DNA from: CAZMGG01 sp964565715
Lineage (GTDB): Bacteria; Planctomycetota; UBA1135; UBA2386
Reading direction: 5' to 3'
Assembly (NCBI GenBank): GCA_964565715.1
Contig: CAZMGG010000040.1
Location: forward strand, 1-42,502
DNA: 42,502 nucleotides
Every line of letters starts with the position of its first letter. The first letter of the stretch is position 1. The notes beneath the pieces are model-generated. The model was not told the origin of the DNA, did no database searches, and saw nothing but the letters and a program-made list of their open reading frames with translations. Made by a program: the position numbers and the translations under genes. Shown one piece after another: positions 32,376 to 41,165 of this stretch.

Positions 32376-33056
32376 ATGAGCGTGCGCGTCGGTGTCCTGC
32401 TGTCCGGTTGCGGCTTCCTCGACGGCTCCGAGATCCACGAGGCGGTGCTGACGATGCTGCACCTCGATCGGAGCGGCGCCGGGATCGTCTGCCTGGCGCC
32501 GCGCGGACCGCAGCGCGACGTGGTCGATCATGCCGCCGGCCAACCCGCCGCCGGCGAGCGTCGCGACATGCTCACCGAGGCGGCCCGCATCGCCCGCGGC
32601 CGGATCCGCGACCTGGCCGAGGTGCGCGCCACCGACCTCGACGCCCTGGTGCTGCCCGGCGGTTTCGGCGCCGCCAAGAACCTGTGCGACTACGCGGTGA
32701 ACGGCAAGGACGCCAAGGCCCTTCCCGAGGTGGCGCGGCTCCTGCGCGAGATGCACGCGGCGAAGAAGCCGATCGGCGCGGTCTGCATCGCGCCGGCGGT
32801 GGTGGCCGCGGTGCTCGGTCCCAGCGCGCCGACCCTGACCATCGGCGAGGACCCGGGCACCGCCCAGGCCCTGCAGGCGATGGGCGCCCGCCACCAGGCC
32901 TGCCCGGTCACCGGCTTTCACGTCGACGAGCACAACCGCATCGTGTCGACGCCGGCCTACATGTTCGACGCCCGCATCGGCGACGTCAGCCGCGGCATCG
33001 AGCAGCTGGTGCAGGCGGTGCTGCAGCTGGCGGCCGCCGGCAAGGGGACGCGTTGA
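32376..33056 (+). CDS. elbB: Glyoxalase/isoprenoid biosynthesis protein ElbB
   Basis: 226 residues from ATG 32376, preceded by a CGGAGAA ribosome-binding site. A class I glutamine-amidotransferase-like (DJ-1/PfpI) fold: VGVLLSGCGFLDGSEIHEAV at the N-terminus, LDALVLPGGFGAAKNLCDYAVNGKD and GAVCIAPAVVAAVLG, with the nucleophile-elbow Cys at about residue 137. These stretches closely follow the ElbB/YhbL family, reported to have glyoxalase activity and linked genetically to isoprenoid synthesis. It is cytoplasmic and coupled to the SDR gene by a TTGA overlap. Confidence 0.92.
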   Translation: MSVRVGVLLSGCGFLDGSEIHEAVLTMLHLDRSGAGIVCLAPRGPQRDVVDHAAGQPAAGERRDMLTEAARIARGRIRDLAEVRATDLDALVLPGGFGAAKNLCDYAVNGKDAKALPEVARLLREMHAAKKPIGAVCIAPAVVAAVLGPSAPTLTIGEDPGTAQALQAMGARHQACPVTGFHVDEHNRIVSTPAYMFDARIGDVSRGIEQLVQAVLQLAAAGKGTR

Positions 33057-33817
33057 GCGGCTCCCGCTGCATCGTCACCGGCGGCGGCACCGGCATCGGT
33101 GCCGGCATCGCCCGCCGGCTGTGCCGGCAGGGCGCCCACGTCGGGCTGATCGGCCGGCGCGAGGCACCCCTGCGCGAGACCACGGCGGCGCTCACCGCCG
33201 CCGGCGGCAGGGCCTGCTGGCAGGCGGCCGACGTCACCGATCGCCGCGCCCTCGACGTCGCGTTCGCCGCCCTCACCCGCCAGCTCGGCGGCCTCGACGC
33301 GTTGATCAACAACGCCGGCGTCGGCGGCCCCAACGCCTGCGCGCAGGACGGCCCGGAGCGCTGGGACGAGGTCGTGCGGACCAACCTGGACGGCACCTTC
33401 CACGCCGTGCGCGCGGCCCTGCCGTTCCTCAGCGACGGCGGCCGCATCGTCAACATCAGCTCGGTGCTCGGCCGCTTCGGTGTGCCGGGCTACACCGCCT
33501 ACTGCGCCAGCAAGCACGGCGTGATCGGCCTCACCAAGGCGCTTGCCCTCGAACTGGCGCCGCGGCAGATCACCGTGAACGCGATCTGCCCCGGCTGGGT
33601 CGACACCGACATGGCCCGCGCCGGCATGCAGCTGATGGCCGACGGCATGGGCGTCGGCTTCGACGAGGCCCGCGACCAGGCGCTCGGCCAGGTGCCGCTG
33701 GGCCGGATCCTGCAGCCCGACGAGATCGGCGAGCTGGTGGTGTACCTGTGCTCGCCGGGGGCTGCGGGCATGACCGGCCAGGCGATCAGCCTCTGCGGCG
33801 GCCAGGTCATGTGGTGA
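33053..33817 (+). CDS. FabG-like short-chain dehydrogenase/reductase
   Basis: 254 residues from TTG 33053, the only start close to the Rossmann strand; it overlaps the elbB stop as TTGA. Classical SDR motifs: cofactor loop TGGGTGIG, LINNAGVGGP, catalytic S137 (NISS), Y150 and K154 (YTAYCASKHG), and ICPGWVDTDMA. The Arg in IGRRE after the second strand points to NADPH. The fold resembles 3-oxoacyl-ACP and acetoacetyl-CoA reductases (FabG/PhaB), which reduce beta-ketoacyl thioesters. Without other fatty-acid or PHA genes nearby, the substrate is open. A small GTCCCG/CGGGAC hairpin (33840-33854) follows the stop. Confidence 0.88.
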   Translation: MSGSRCIVTGGGTGIGAGIARRLCRQGAHVGLIGRREAPLRETTAALTAAGGRACWQAADVTDRRALDVAFAALTRQLGGLDALINNAGVGGPNACAQDGPERWDEVVRTNLDGTFHAVRAALPFLSDGGRIVNISSVLGRFGVPGYTAYCASKHGVIGLTKALALELAPRQITVNAICPGWVDTDMARAGMQLMADGMGVGFDEARDQALGQVPLGRILQPDEIGELVVYLCSPGAAGMTGQAISLCGGQVMW

Positions 33818-33839
33818 GCGGGCGGGGCGCCACGATCCC

Positions 33840-33854
33840 GTCCCGTTGCGGGAC
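33840..33854 (+). terminator. Short stem-loop after the SDR gene
   Basis: GTCCCG, loop TTG, CGGGAC: a perfect 6-bp stem 23 bp after the stop, with no T-tract. A weak terminator candidate. Confidence 0.3.
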
Positions 33855-33898
33855 CGCCTCAAGCCGGTGCCATCGGCCGGTCGATCCAGGACGCGGCC

Positions 33899-35032
33899 GT
33901 GTCGGCGGACCGTGTCGTAGGTTTCCCCGTGGCATCCGCACGCTCGCATACTCCTCGCCCTCTGCTGGCCAGCTTCCTGCTGGCGTGGTCGCTGCTGCCC
34001 TCGTGCAGCACGCCCGACGACACCCTCGAACCGGAGCGCTGGAAGGTCATCCAGGCCGATCGGCTGCGCGAGATGTTCGCCGCCGAGATGCAGCAGTGGG
34101 ACGAGGATGGGCTGGCCGGCATCCAGCCGCAGCAGGTGGAGCCGGTGCGGCTGGCGCCCGGCTACGCCGGTGAGGTCGGCGGTGCCGAGGCTCCGGCCGC
34201 GACCGCGGGTGCGGCGCCGGTGCGGCGCGGTGAGCACATCGACGATCGGGAACCGCCGCGCACGCCGCCGCCGGCTGCGGTGCAGCAGCCCGAGCCCGAG
34301 GATCCCTACCGCGCCTTCCGCGCGCTGGGCCGCCGCCACGGCGCCCTGCGGGTCGGCTATGGCACCGTCGAGGTCGATCTCGGCAGCCAGCTCCCGGCGG
34401 ACCGCGAGCCGGCGTTGTTCGCCGAGCTGGTCCTGCAGCCCGCGGCCGAGCGGCTGACCGGCGGCGGCCTCGAGTTCTCCGGCTTCGTCACCGACGACGG
34501 CCTCTACCAGGGCGCGTCGGTCGCGGCATTCAGCGGCCTCGCCCCCGCCGGCGCCCAGGCGTTCGGCTTCGACGTGTTCCCGCACCTCGCCGTGCAGCCC
34601 GACCTGGGCGACCGCTGGGTGCTGCCGATCCGGATCGGCCCCTACCTGGGCTACACGCGCCTCGATCACGATCTGGCCGACGTGCGACGGGACTGGTTCG
34701 ACATCGGCGGCCGGCTGGCGGTCGAGCCGGAGTTCACCGTGGCCCAGGGCCGCGACCTGCGACTCGGCGTCTTCGGCCGCGGCGGGCTCGACGCCGGCAG
34801 TTCGCGCTACCACGAGGACTACGCCTACGGCGAGGGCCGCGACGACGGCTTCCGTTGGACCGGCGAGGCGGGTGGCGGCCTGCGCCTGCATGGCCGTTCG
34901 CTCACCGCCGAGTTCGCCTGGCGCTACCGCCACCGCGAGGTCTCGGGGTTGCGCTCGCCGACGCTCGGCGCGTTCGACGAGATGACGCTGACCGAGAACG
35001 GCCTGTTCTTCGGCGTCAGCGGTCGTTGGTGA
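33899..35032 (+). CDS. Lipoprotein with Pro-rich linker and probable barrel-like domain
   Basis: 377 residues from GTG 33899, which has a CCAGGAC ribosome-binding site; in-frame GTG 33929 is an alternative with a tighter signal peptide. Lipobox LPSC (C36 from the first start). A spacer of about 100 residues rich in Pro, Glu and Ala follows. The C-terminal ~235 residues alternate polar and hydrophobic residues with Gly and aromatic positions (GYGTVEVDLGSQL, LPIRIGPYLGYTRLDHDLADV, LRLGVFGRGGLDAG) and end in LFFGVSGRW, a closing strand with terminal aromatic residue as in outer-membrane barrels. I do not recognise the family. It overlaps the convergent GT39-like gene by 17 bp. Confidence 0.65.
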   Translation: MSADRVVGFPVASARSHTPRPLLASFLLAWSLLPSCSTPDDTLEPERWKVIQADRLREMFAAEMQQWDEDGLAGIQPQQVEPVRLAPGYAGEVGGAEAPAATAGAAPVRRGEHIDDREPPRTPPPAAVQQPEPEDPYRAFRALGRRHGALRVGYGTVEVDLGSQLPADREPALFAELVLQPAAERLTGGGLEFSGFVTDDGLYQGASVAAFSGLAPAGAQAFGFDVFPHLAVQPDLGDRWVLPIRIGPYLGYTRLDHDLADVRRDWFDIGGRLAVEPEFTVAQGRDLRLGVFGRGGLDAGSSRYHEDYAYGEGRDDGFRWTGEAGGGLRLHGRSLTAEFAWRYRHREVSGLRSPTLGAFDEMTLTENGLFFGVSGRW

Positions 35033-36701
35033 ACGTGACGCGGCACTCGACGTAGCGGTCGAGGGGTGTTGCAGCCGAGGCCGGCGGAAACGGCACGCCA
35101 TCGAGGCGTGGCTGCGGCGCGCCGGCCCAGCGGCCCAGTTCGATCGCCAGCAGGACCACGCCGGCCGCTACCAGCACGCGGCCGGGACCGGCACGCCGCA
35201 CGGGAGCGGGCAGGCTCTGCCACCGCGGCGCCACCGCCGCGGTCAGCAGCAGCGCGACGGTGGGCGTGCCCAGCGCGCCTTGTCGGGCGTAGCCGAAGAA
35301 CAGCAGCGCGACCAGGAACTGGGCGAGCAGGAACCACAGCCAGGGCCAGGCCGCGGGCTGCCCTCGCAGCCGGAACGCGCCCAGCAGGACCAGGCCCAGC
35401 ATCACCACGCGGAAGGCCGCGGCCAGCGCGCCCTCGGCCACCGTCAGGTCCACCGGCCGCCGCGTGCCCGACAGGCCGAGCGGCAGGCCATGGCCACCGA
35501 GGCCCATGGCCGCGCCCTGCCAGTAGAAGGCGGCCTTCCGCGCCAGCAGCGCCGCCGTTCGCGCCGGATCCGCCAGCAGATGCTGCCAGCCGAGCGCGTA
35601 GCCATCCACCAGGGCGCGCAGGTGCGGCGGATAGCCGAGGCTGAGCTGCCCGTCCCGCGGCAGCACCGCCCGCAGGCCCGGCGGGTAGCGCGCCTCGCCG
35701 CCGAGCAGCGGCGGCGGCTCGTCGAGGCCGGCGGTGCGGAAGGCGCCGTCGCCGGCGGGATGGTTGGCCAGCAGGAAGTTGAGCGGGCCGTAGCTGGCGA
35801 TCAGCGGCGGCGGCAGCGGCCCCGGCAGCGGGCCGTAGGCCTCGGTCAGGATGGCGAGGTCCGCGGCCTGCACCTCGCGGCCGCCGCGGTGGCGCACGGT
35901 GTCGGTGACGAAGTGCAGCGCCGGGAGCTGCAACGAGCCCGGCAGGGCGCGCAGGCCCGCCCGCGCCGCCTCGTTCCAGGGCAGCGCCGTGCGTTCGGGC
36001 AGCGGCGGCGGCGTCTGGAAGGCATCGAGCCGGCTGCGCGCGTGCAGGTGCCAGGGCAGCAGCACCACCCCGCAGGCGAACGCCGCGGCAACGGCGGCCA
36101 GCAGCCGCCGCGGGCGCGGCAGGGCCAGCAGCACCAGCAGGCCCAGCACCAGCAGCAGGTGCTCGGCGCGGAAGAGCGCGGCGAGGCCGTGCAGCGCGCC
36201 GAACAGGAGCGCCCAGGGCAGCGCCGCGCGGCCTGGCGCCTGCCGCAGGGTGGGCCACAGCAGCATCGTGCCGAGCAGCAGCACGAGGTACGGGGTCTCG
36301 GAGTGCAGGCCGCTGCCGAGCTGCAGCAGGCCGGTGCTGGCGGCGCAGCACCAGCCGGCGGCGGCGGCGCGGCGCTCGCCGAACCAGGTCCGCACGGCGA
36401 GGTAGAGCAGCGGCGCCAGCAGGGCGCCGAGCGCGGCGAAGACGACGCGGATCGGCGCCGCGGTGGCGGGGTCGCCGTTCCAGAGCCACGCCACCAGCCA
36501 GCGCGTGCCCGGCGGCCGCAGCGCGATCTGCACGTCGACCGGGACCGGCGCGCCGGGGCTGGCCGCGGCCTGTGCGAGCTGCTGCCAGTAGGGGGCGTCG
36601 CCCTGGTAGCAGGCTCCGAACGGCAGGTCCCGGTCCGGCGTGGCGTGCCAGAACAGGAGCCGCAGGGCGAGGCCGAACAGGAACAGCAGGCCGATGCGCA
36701 A
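35016..36701 (-). CDS. Multi-spanning membrane protein, GT39/ArnT-like
   Basis: 561 residues from TTG 36701; the next residues form the first membrane helix (RIGLLFLFGLALRLLFW). About ten to twelve hydrophobic segments alternate with short loops, with an extended, Pro-rich soluble region around residues 240-370. The first outside loop contains YQGDAPYWQQLAQ, an acidic motif placed as in the catalytic loop of lipid-linked mannosyl/aminoarabinosyl transferases (PMT, ArnT). These enzymes move a sugar from an isoprenoid phosphate to protein or lipid A at the outer face. The assignment is from topology and that loop only, so a function as another polyprenyl-linked glycosyltransferase is equally possible. 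Confidence 0.7.
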   Translation of the reverse strand: MRIGLLFLFGLALRLLFWHATPDRDLPFGACYQGDAPYWQQLAQAAASPGAPVPVDVQIALRPPGTRWLVAWLWNGDPATAAPIRVVFAALGALLAPLLYLAVRTWFGERRAAAAGWCCAASTGLLQLGSGLHSETPYLVLLLGTMLLWPTLRQAPGRAALPWALLFGALHGLAALFRAEHLLLVLGLLVLLALPRPRRLLAAVAAAFACGVVLLPWHLHARSRLDAFQTPPPLPERTALPWNEAARAGLRALPGSLQLPALHFVTDTVRHRGGREVQAADLAILTEAYGPLPGPLPPPLIASYGPLNFLLANHPAGDGAFRTAGLDEPPPLLGGEARYPPGLRAVLPRDGQLSLGYPPHLRALVDGYALGWQHLLADPARTAALLARKAAFYWQGAAMGLGGHGLPLGLSGTRRPVDLTVAEGALAAAFRVVMLGLVLLGAFRLRGQPAAWPWLWFLLAQFLVALLFFGYARQGALGTPTVALLLTAAVAPRWQSLPAPVRRAGPGRVLVAAGVVLLAIELGRWAGAPQPRLDGVPFPPASAATPLDRYVECRVTFTNDR

Positions 36702-36717
36702 GGGCGCAGCATACGCA

Positions 36718-36755
36718 CGCGGCCGGCCGGACCCGATCGGATCCGGCCGGCCGCG
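36718..36755 (-). terminator. Strong stem-loop after the metallopeptidase gene
   Basis: Arms CGCGGCCGGCCGGA (36718-36731) and TCCGGCCGGCCGCG (36742-36755) pair over 14 bp with a 10-nt loop. It lies 24 bp past the metallopeptidase stop and just upstream of the GT39-like start, so it should separate the two minus-strand transcripts. It lacks a T-run. Confidence 0.55.
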
Positions 36756-36779
36756 GCGTTCAGCAGGTTGCGTCGGACC

Positions 36780-39770
36780 TCAGTTGGTGAACAGGTTCAC
36801 CCACTGGTTCGACACGACGAAGTCGAACGACGGGTCGATGGTGAGGAGCTGGCTGTACCACATGGTGCCGGCGGTGGCCGGCGAACTGGGGGCGTTGAAG
36901 CCCACCAGGAACAGGCCCAGCGCATCGGTCCATTCCGGCAGCGTCGCGTAGTTGCCGCCGACCAGCAGGGTCGGGATGCCGGCGATGGTGGTCGGCCCGG
37001 CGGTGTCGCCGAGGATCAGCAGGAACGGCGTGTTGGGCCGGATCAGGGCGCTCATCGCCATCGGCGCGCCGAGTTGCACCTGCTCCGGCGAGATGCGGAG
37101 CTGGGCGTCCAGCGGCGGCAGCGAGCCGGCGACGAACACCTCGACGTCGTCGATGTTCCAGCCGCCGAGCGTCAGGCTGGCGTCGGACTGCAGGCGCCAC
37201 TCGAGCGTGACCGACGGCAGGTTGTCGGCGTTCGGGATCGCCAGCTCCACCTGGGTCCAGGCGGTGTCGCGATGGTGGGCGCCGGAGGCGTTGACCCAGA
37301 CCTGCACGCCGTTGACGTGGATCGAGGCGCGGTCGAAGGCGCCGTCCTCGACGGTGAGCCAGCGCTTGAAGCGCAGCGTCACGCCGGTCTGGCCCAGCGT
37401 GCTGAAGGTCGGCGAGCGCAGCCAGTTGTTGACGTTGTTGGTGTAGGCGCCGTTCCAGCCGGTCGGGCCGAGATCGTTGCCATAGCAGCGGAGCCCGCTG
37501 GCGGCGGCGCTGGGATCGGCCCAGGTGACGCCGCTCGACGTGCCCGAGCGGCCCAGCGGGGTGCCGACCTGCCAGTCGTCCTGGGTGGCGACCATGCCAT
37601 GCGTCCAGCCGACGCCGCCGCCCTCGAAGTCCTCGGCCAGCAGCAGGAGCTGGTTGCCGGTGACCGTGCTGAACTCACCCGACGCGGGGAAGCGGACGGT
37701 GCCGCCGGTGCTGTGCACCGCCTCGAAGTGGTAGCTGACGGCGCCGGGCGCCAGCACGCCCGGCAGCAGCGCCCGGTAGCCGTTGGGCAGGCCGTTGTCG
37801 ATCATCGGCCGCACCTGCGGGCCGGTGCCCTGGTCGTAGTGCAGGCGGACCTGGCTGAAGGTGCCGCCGATCGGGGTGGCGGTCACATTCAGCATCCGCG
37901 GCGTGAGCTGGGTGGTGGTGTTGGGCAGCGGCGTGTGGGCGATCGTGCCCAGCACGATCGGCGGATACGGCAGGCTGTGCTGCTGGCAGGCCCAGACGAT
38001 GTCGTTGTAGTTGGGCGTGCCGTTGTTCAGGTTGCCGTCGTTGTCGTCGGCGATGAACACCTGCAGGACGGCGTCGGCCTGGTTGGTCGAATCCGCCGGC
38101 AGCGTGCCGATCACGATGCTGTTGGCCCGGGCGGTGCCGGCGGCCACGCCGAGCGTGCTGCGCAGGCGTTCGCGCAGCTTCCAGGCGAAACCCATCCACG
38201 ACTCGCCCTGCTGGTGCACGCCCGACCCGCCCGGATACTGCCGCGTGTTGGTGCCGGTGCGGACGATGCCGCCGGACGTGGTGAAGTCACGGCCGACGAT
38301 CGGATCGCCCACCAGGTACATCGCGCAGATGTCGCCCCAGCCCTCGGACAGGCCGTTGGTCTGGCTGATGCCGCCGTAGCGGTCGTCGATGCCGTGGCCC
38401 CATTCGTGGGCGACCACCGTCGAGAAGCCGGTGTTGTTGCAGTTGCCGCCGGCGGCGTAGAAGTTGATCGTGTTGCCGGTGTAGTAGGCGTTGCAGGTCG
38501 ACGCGATGTTGACCGTGGCGCGCACGTTGTCGGCGGTGGCGAGCTGGGCGCTGTTGCCGAGGATCGAACGGTGGAACTCATTCACCGCGTAGACCCAGTG
38601 GTAGGTGCTGGTGTGGGCCGACTCGTTGCTGGTGGCGCCCGCGGTCAGCAGCTGGAACGTCGCCGGCGTGCCCGGCGTCACCGACAGGGTCTGGGTCGGC
38701 GCATTGGCGCCGGCCACGAGCTGGCTGTGGATGCCGTCCAGGTTCACCGTCACGTTCACCGGCGCCGTCAGCGTGCTGTTGATCGAGAAGAAGCCGTTCT
38801 GGTCGGTGATCGCCGTGCCGACGCCCGGCACCACCACCTCGAGGCCCGCCAGCGGGATGTTGCTGAGCGGCGACACCGAGCTGAGCCCGGTCCGGGTCCA
38901 TGCCATCACCGTGCCGCTGATCGGCGCCAGCGCCGGCGGCCCCTCGGCGCCTGGGTTGCCCAGGCGATGGTGCGAGTGCCGGCACGCCGGGCTGAAGCAC
39001 TCGTGCTTGTCGTTCTCGTAGCGCAGCACCGCGCCGGTGCGGGCGTCGACCAGGTAGCGGCCGATCGGACCGCTGCCGTCGGCCTCCACCGCGCTCACCG
39101 GCACCTCCCAGCACAGGGCGAGCGGCGCCAGCACGTCGGCTTCCACCTCGCCCCAGATCACCAACCGCGGCTCGCCGCCGCGGCCCGGCTGCGCCACCTC
39201 GGGCTTGACCTTGCCCAGCGTCTGCCAGGCGATGCGCTCGGCGTTCAGCCGGTCGATCGCCGGCGTCGTCACGAAGTCGGCCGGCACCGGCCAGGCCTTG
39301 CTGCCGAACATGGCCAGCACGCCGCTCTGATGGATGCGCACGTCGGCGCGGCCGCCGATCACCGGCAGCCCGCGGTAGTACTGGTCGTAGACCAGCACCC
39401 AGGTCTGGCCCATCTTCGCCGCGATCTCCTCGCGGAACTCCGAGGTGCCGAGCCCGAGCAGTTCGTGATGCTGCTGCAGCACCCATTCGGCATGCCGGCG
39501 GGCCTCGGCCTCGCCGTCGCCGCGCCAGTCGGTGAGCCGCAGCCCGTCACCAAAGATGGCCTTCGGCGTGCCGGTGGCCGGGTTCCACTGGCTGGTCCAG
39601 GAGCCGCCGTTCTGCCGCAGGAAGGCCTGGAACGCGGCGCTCTTCTGCGCCAGCTCCTGATCGCGACCGCGGTCGGGCTTCGCCAGCAGCACCGACGGAT
39701 CGGCCGGGATGTCCTGGGCGACCAAGGCGCCCAGGGCAAGGAAGGGAAGGAGGGAAGCGATGGTTCGCAT
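36780..39770 (-). CDS. Secreted HEXXH zinc metallopeptidase with C-terminal beta domains
   Basis: 996 residues from ATG 39770; signal peptide MRTIASLLPFLALGALVAQ. Residues about 20-260 resemble the FTP-type propeptide of thermolysin and fungalysin relatives (YYRGLPVIGGRADVRIHQSG). A carboxypeptidase-like Ig insert follows (LAGLEVVVPGVGTAITDQNGFFSI). The catalytic domain has HEWGHG (H455, E456, H459) and downstream SEGWGD (E476), a gluzincin arrangement closest to M36/M4. The remaining ~450 residues are beta-rich with DNDGNLNNGTPNYNDI, a jelly-roll AEDFEGGGVGWTHG segment and a terminal domain without a sorting signal. It is probably secreted, activated by propeptide removal and used to digest extracellular protein. 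A consensus-like promoter lies about 125 bp upstream. Confidence 0.88.
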   Translation of the reverse strand: MRTIASLLPFLALGALVAQDIPADPSVLLAKPDRGRDQELAQKSAAFQAFLRQNGGSWTSQWNPATGTPKAIFGDGLRLTDWRGDGEAEARRHAEWVLQQHHELLGLGTSEFREEIAAKMGQTWVLVYDQYYRGLPVIGGRADVRIHQSGVLAMFGSKAWPVPADFVTTPAIDRLNAERIAWQTLGKVKPEVAQPGRGGEPRLVIWGEVEADVLAPLALCWEVPVSAVEADGSGPIGRYLVDARTGAVLRYENDKHECFSPACRHSHHRLGNPGAEGPPALAPISGTVMAWTRTGLSSVSPLSNIPLAGLEVVVPGVGTAITDQNGFFSINSTLTAPVNVTVNLDGIHSQLVAGANAPTQTLSVTPGTPATFQLLTAGATSNESAHTSTYHWVYAVNEFHRSILGNSAQLATADNVRATVNIASTCNAYYTGNTINFYAAGGNCNNTGFSTVVAHEWGHGIDDRYGGISQTNGLSEGWGDICAMYLVGDPIVGRDFTTSGGIVRTGTNTRQYPGGSGVHQQGESWMGFAWKLRERLRSTLGVAAGTARANSIVIGTLPADSTNQADAVLQVFIADDNDGNLNNGTPNYNDIVWACQQHSLPYPPIVLGTIAHTPLPNTTTQLTPRMLNVTATPIGGTFSQVRLHYDQGTGPQVRPMIDNGLPNGYRALLPGVLAPGAVSYHFEAVHSTGGTVRFPASGEFSTVTGNQLLLLAEDFEGGGVGWTHGMVATQDDWQVGTPLGRSGTSSGVTWADPSAAASGLRCYGNDLGPTGWNGAYTNNVNNWLRSPTFSTLGQTGVTLRFKRWLTVEDGAFDRASIHVNGVQVWVNASGAHHRDTAWTQVELAIPNADNLPSVTLEWRLQSDASLTLGGWNIDDVEVFVAGSLPPLDAQLRISPEQVQLGAPMAMSALIRPNTPFLLILGDTAGPTTIAGIPTLLVGGNYATLPEWTDALGLFLVGFNAPSSPATAGTMWYSQLLTIDPSFDFVVSNQWVNLFTN

Positions 39771-39894
39771 GGGGGAAGCACTCTTGGCCGAGGCAGGCCG
39801 GTTGCGTTCCCGGGGAAGGGAGCGCGGGAGTGATTGCGTCAGGCCGCAGTGGGCAGGGGACCGGACGCCATCGGTGGAGAGGGCAGGCCAGCGA

Positions 39895-39922
39895 AGTATT
39901 GACCAGGAAGGGGAGGTGTCAA
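39895..39922 (-). promoter_or_regulatory. Sigma70-type promoter of the metallopeptidase gene
   Basis: On the minus strand TTGACA (39922-39917, 6 of 6), a 16-bp spacer and AATACT (39900-39895, 4 of 6). It is the best sigma70 match I noticed in the window and lies in the 233-bp gap between flagellin and metallopeptidase; the expected leader is about 118 nt. Confidence 0.55.
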
Positions 39923-40003
39923 CTTGCCCCGCCGGCCCGCCGGCGGGTTTTCTCACGGCCCGTGCGCCTCGTGCGCCGGACCGACAGAGCGGGCCGCGAC
40001 CGG

Positions 40004-40810
40004 TCAGGCCAGCAGCCGCAGGGCCGAGCTGCCGGCGCGCGCCGTCTGGCCCTGCAGCGCGATCTGGCCCTCGCGCAGGATCCGCTGCCGCGTCAGCTCG
40101 GCGATCTCGACGGCGTAGTCGACGTCCTCGATGCGCGACCGCGCCGCCGACGTGCTCTCGCGCGCCACCGCGACGCTCTGCTGCTGGTGTTCGAGCCGGT
40201 TGTCGGTGGCGCCGAGGCTGGCGCGGGCCGACGAGACCCGTTCGGCAGCCTGGTCCAGCGCCTGCAGGGTGTTGGGATCGGCCACCGAACGCCCCTCGAT
40301 GCCGAGCGCTGCCGCCCGCTGGTCGCCGATGTCGACGGTGGTGGGCGGCGCCCCGGTGCCGTCGTGCAGTTGCACCGCGCTGGCCCCGCTGGCGCTGCCG
40401 TCCAGCAGCTTCTGCCCGCCGAAGCTGGTCGATTCGGCGGTGCGGGTCACTTCGGCGGCGAGCTGGTCGTACTCCTCCTGGATCGCCGCCCGGTCCTGGT
40501 CGTTGAGCGTGCCGTTCTGCGCCTGCACCGTCAGTTCGCGCATGCGCACGATGCTGTCGCTGGTGGTCGACAGCGACGCCTCGGCGGTGCGGGCGAGACT
40601 CTGGCCGTCCTGCAGGTTGCGCTCGCCCTGGCCGAAGCTGCGCTCCTGCGCCGACAGCCTCTGGGCGATGGCGAGCCCCGCCGGATCGTCGGCGGCCTGG
40701 GCGATGCGCTTGCCGACGCTCAGCTTGCGCATGGCGCGGTCGGTGGCGGTCTGGGTCCGCCCCATCTGTCCGAACGAGAAGCCCGAGTTGCCGTCGATGC
40801 GCAGCGTCAT
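40004..40810 (-). CDS. fliC: Flagellin
   Basis: 268 residues from ATG 40810. N-terminal D0/D1: MTLRIDGNSGFSFGQMGRT, LSVGKRIAQAADDPAGLAIAQRLSAQERSFGQGERNLQDGQSLARTAEASL and the RMRELTVQAQNGTLNDQDRAAIQEEYDQL helix. C-terminal D1/D0: LGATDNRLEHQQQSVAVARESTSAARSRIEDVDYAVEIAELTRQRIL and a Leu-rich end. The central variable region is only about 60 residues, giving a minimal flagellin of the length common in bacteria with short D2/D3. It forms the flagellar filament after export by the flagellar type III system. No other flagellar gene is in the window. Confidence 0.92.
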   Translation of the reverse strand: MTLRIDGNSGFSFGQMGRTQTATDRAMRKLSVGKRIAQAADDPAGLAIAQRLSAQERSFGQGERNLQDGQSLARTAEASLSTTSDSIVRMRELTVQAQNGTLNDQDRAAIQEEYDQLAAEVTRTAESTSFGGQKLLDGSASGASAVQLHDGTGAPPTTVDIGDQRAAALGIEGRSVADPNTLQALDQAAERVSSARASLGATDNRLEHQQQSVAVARESTSAARSRIEDVDYAVEIAELTRQRILREGQIALQGQTARAGSSALRLLA

Positions 40811-40837
40811 GTGTGCCCTGTTGCGAAAGCCGACAGG

Positions 40838-40865
40838 GTTTCGGCGCCGGCGGGGCCTGGCTTGA
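40838..40865 (-). promoter_or_regulatory. Sigma28 (FliA)-like promoter of flagellin
   Basis: On the minus strand TCAAGCCA (40865-40858), 12 bp, then GCCGAAAC (40845-40838), compared with the known enterobacterial sigma28 consensus TAAAGTTT-N11-GCCGATAA. The -10 agrees at six of eight positions, the -35 TCAA at three of four, and the spacer is one base longer. It starts 28 bp upstream of the ATG. Confidence 0.45.
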
Positions 40866-41093
40866 CCGGCGGGTCCCGCTTCGGGACGGAGATGCGGTCG
40901 TCCTCTCGAGTCGTCTCGTTCCGAGTGCGTGAGCGTGGCAGGCGTCCCCGTCGATCCGGGACACGGGTGTGCCACTCGCATCGTGGTTGTGGAACAGGGC
41001 TTGCGTAGCAACGATCGGCGGACCTGCCTTACCAAGGCCGGGGTCGGCAGGGAGCGCCAGGCAATGGGGCTTGGAGGGCGTGGCCTGGGGGAG

Positions 41094-41123
41094 TTGACGG
41101 GCTGGATCAGGAGTGCCTACTGT
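41094..41123 (+). promoter_or_regulatory. Candidate promoter of the galactose-oxidase-like gene
   Basis: TTGACG (41094-41099, 5 of 6), an 18-bp spacer and TACTGT (41118-41123, 3 of 6). Transcription would start near 41130, just upstream of the ribosome-binding region AAAGGCAGG and the ATG at 41166. Confidence 0.3.
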
Positions 41124-41165
41124 TCGGGCCTTCGCAGTCCAGGCGGCTCGGAAAGGCAGGTTTCG

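Larger units (their letters stand above)
40811..41165. other. Divergent intergenic region, flagellin / oxidase-like gene
   Basis: 355 bp between divergent genes. It contains the sigma28-like flagellin promoter near 40838-40865 and a sigma70-like site at 41094-41123 for the plus-strand gene. A plus-strand frame joined to the next gene is open from about 40929, but its translation lacks any signal peptide or recognisable domain, so I treat it as non-coding. Confidence 0.5.

Noticed and set aside
35280..39833. Plus-strand open frame of 1517 codons
   Set aside because: It is antisense to the GT39-like and metallopeptidase genes; the composition is dominated by Arg, Gln, His and Gly with no domain, signal or motif.
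40929..41165. N-terminal extension of the galactose-oxidase-like protein from GTG 40929
   Set aside because: The added 79 residues show no Kelch blades, cofactor Cys/Tyr or signal peptide, and they span the candidate promoter.
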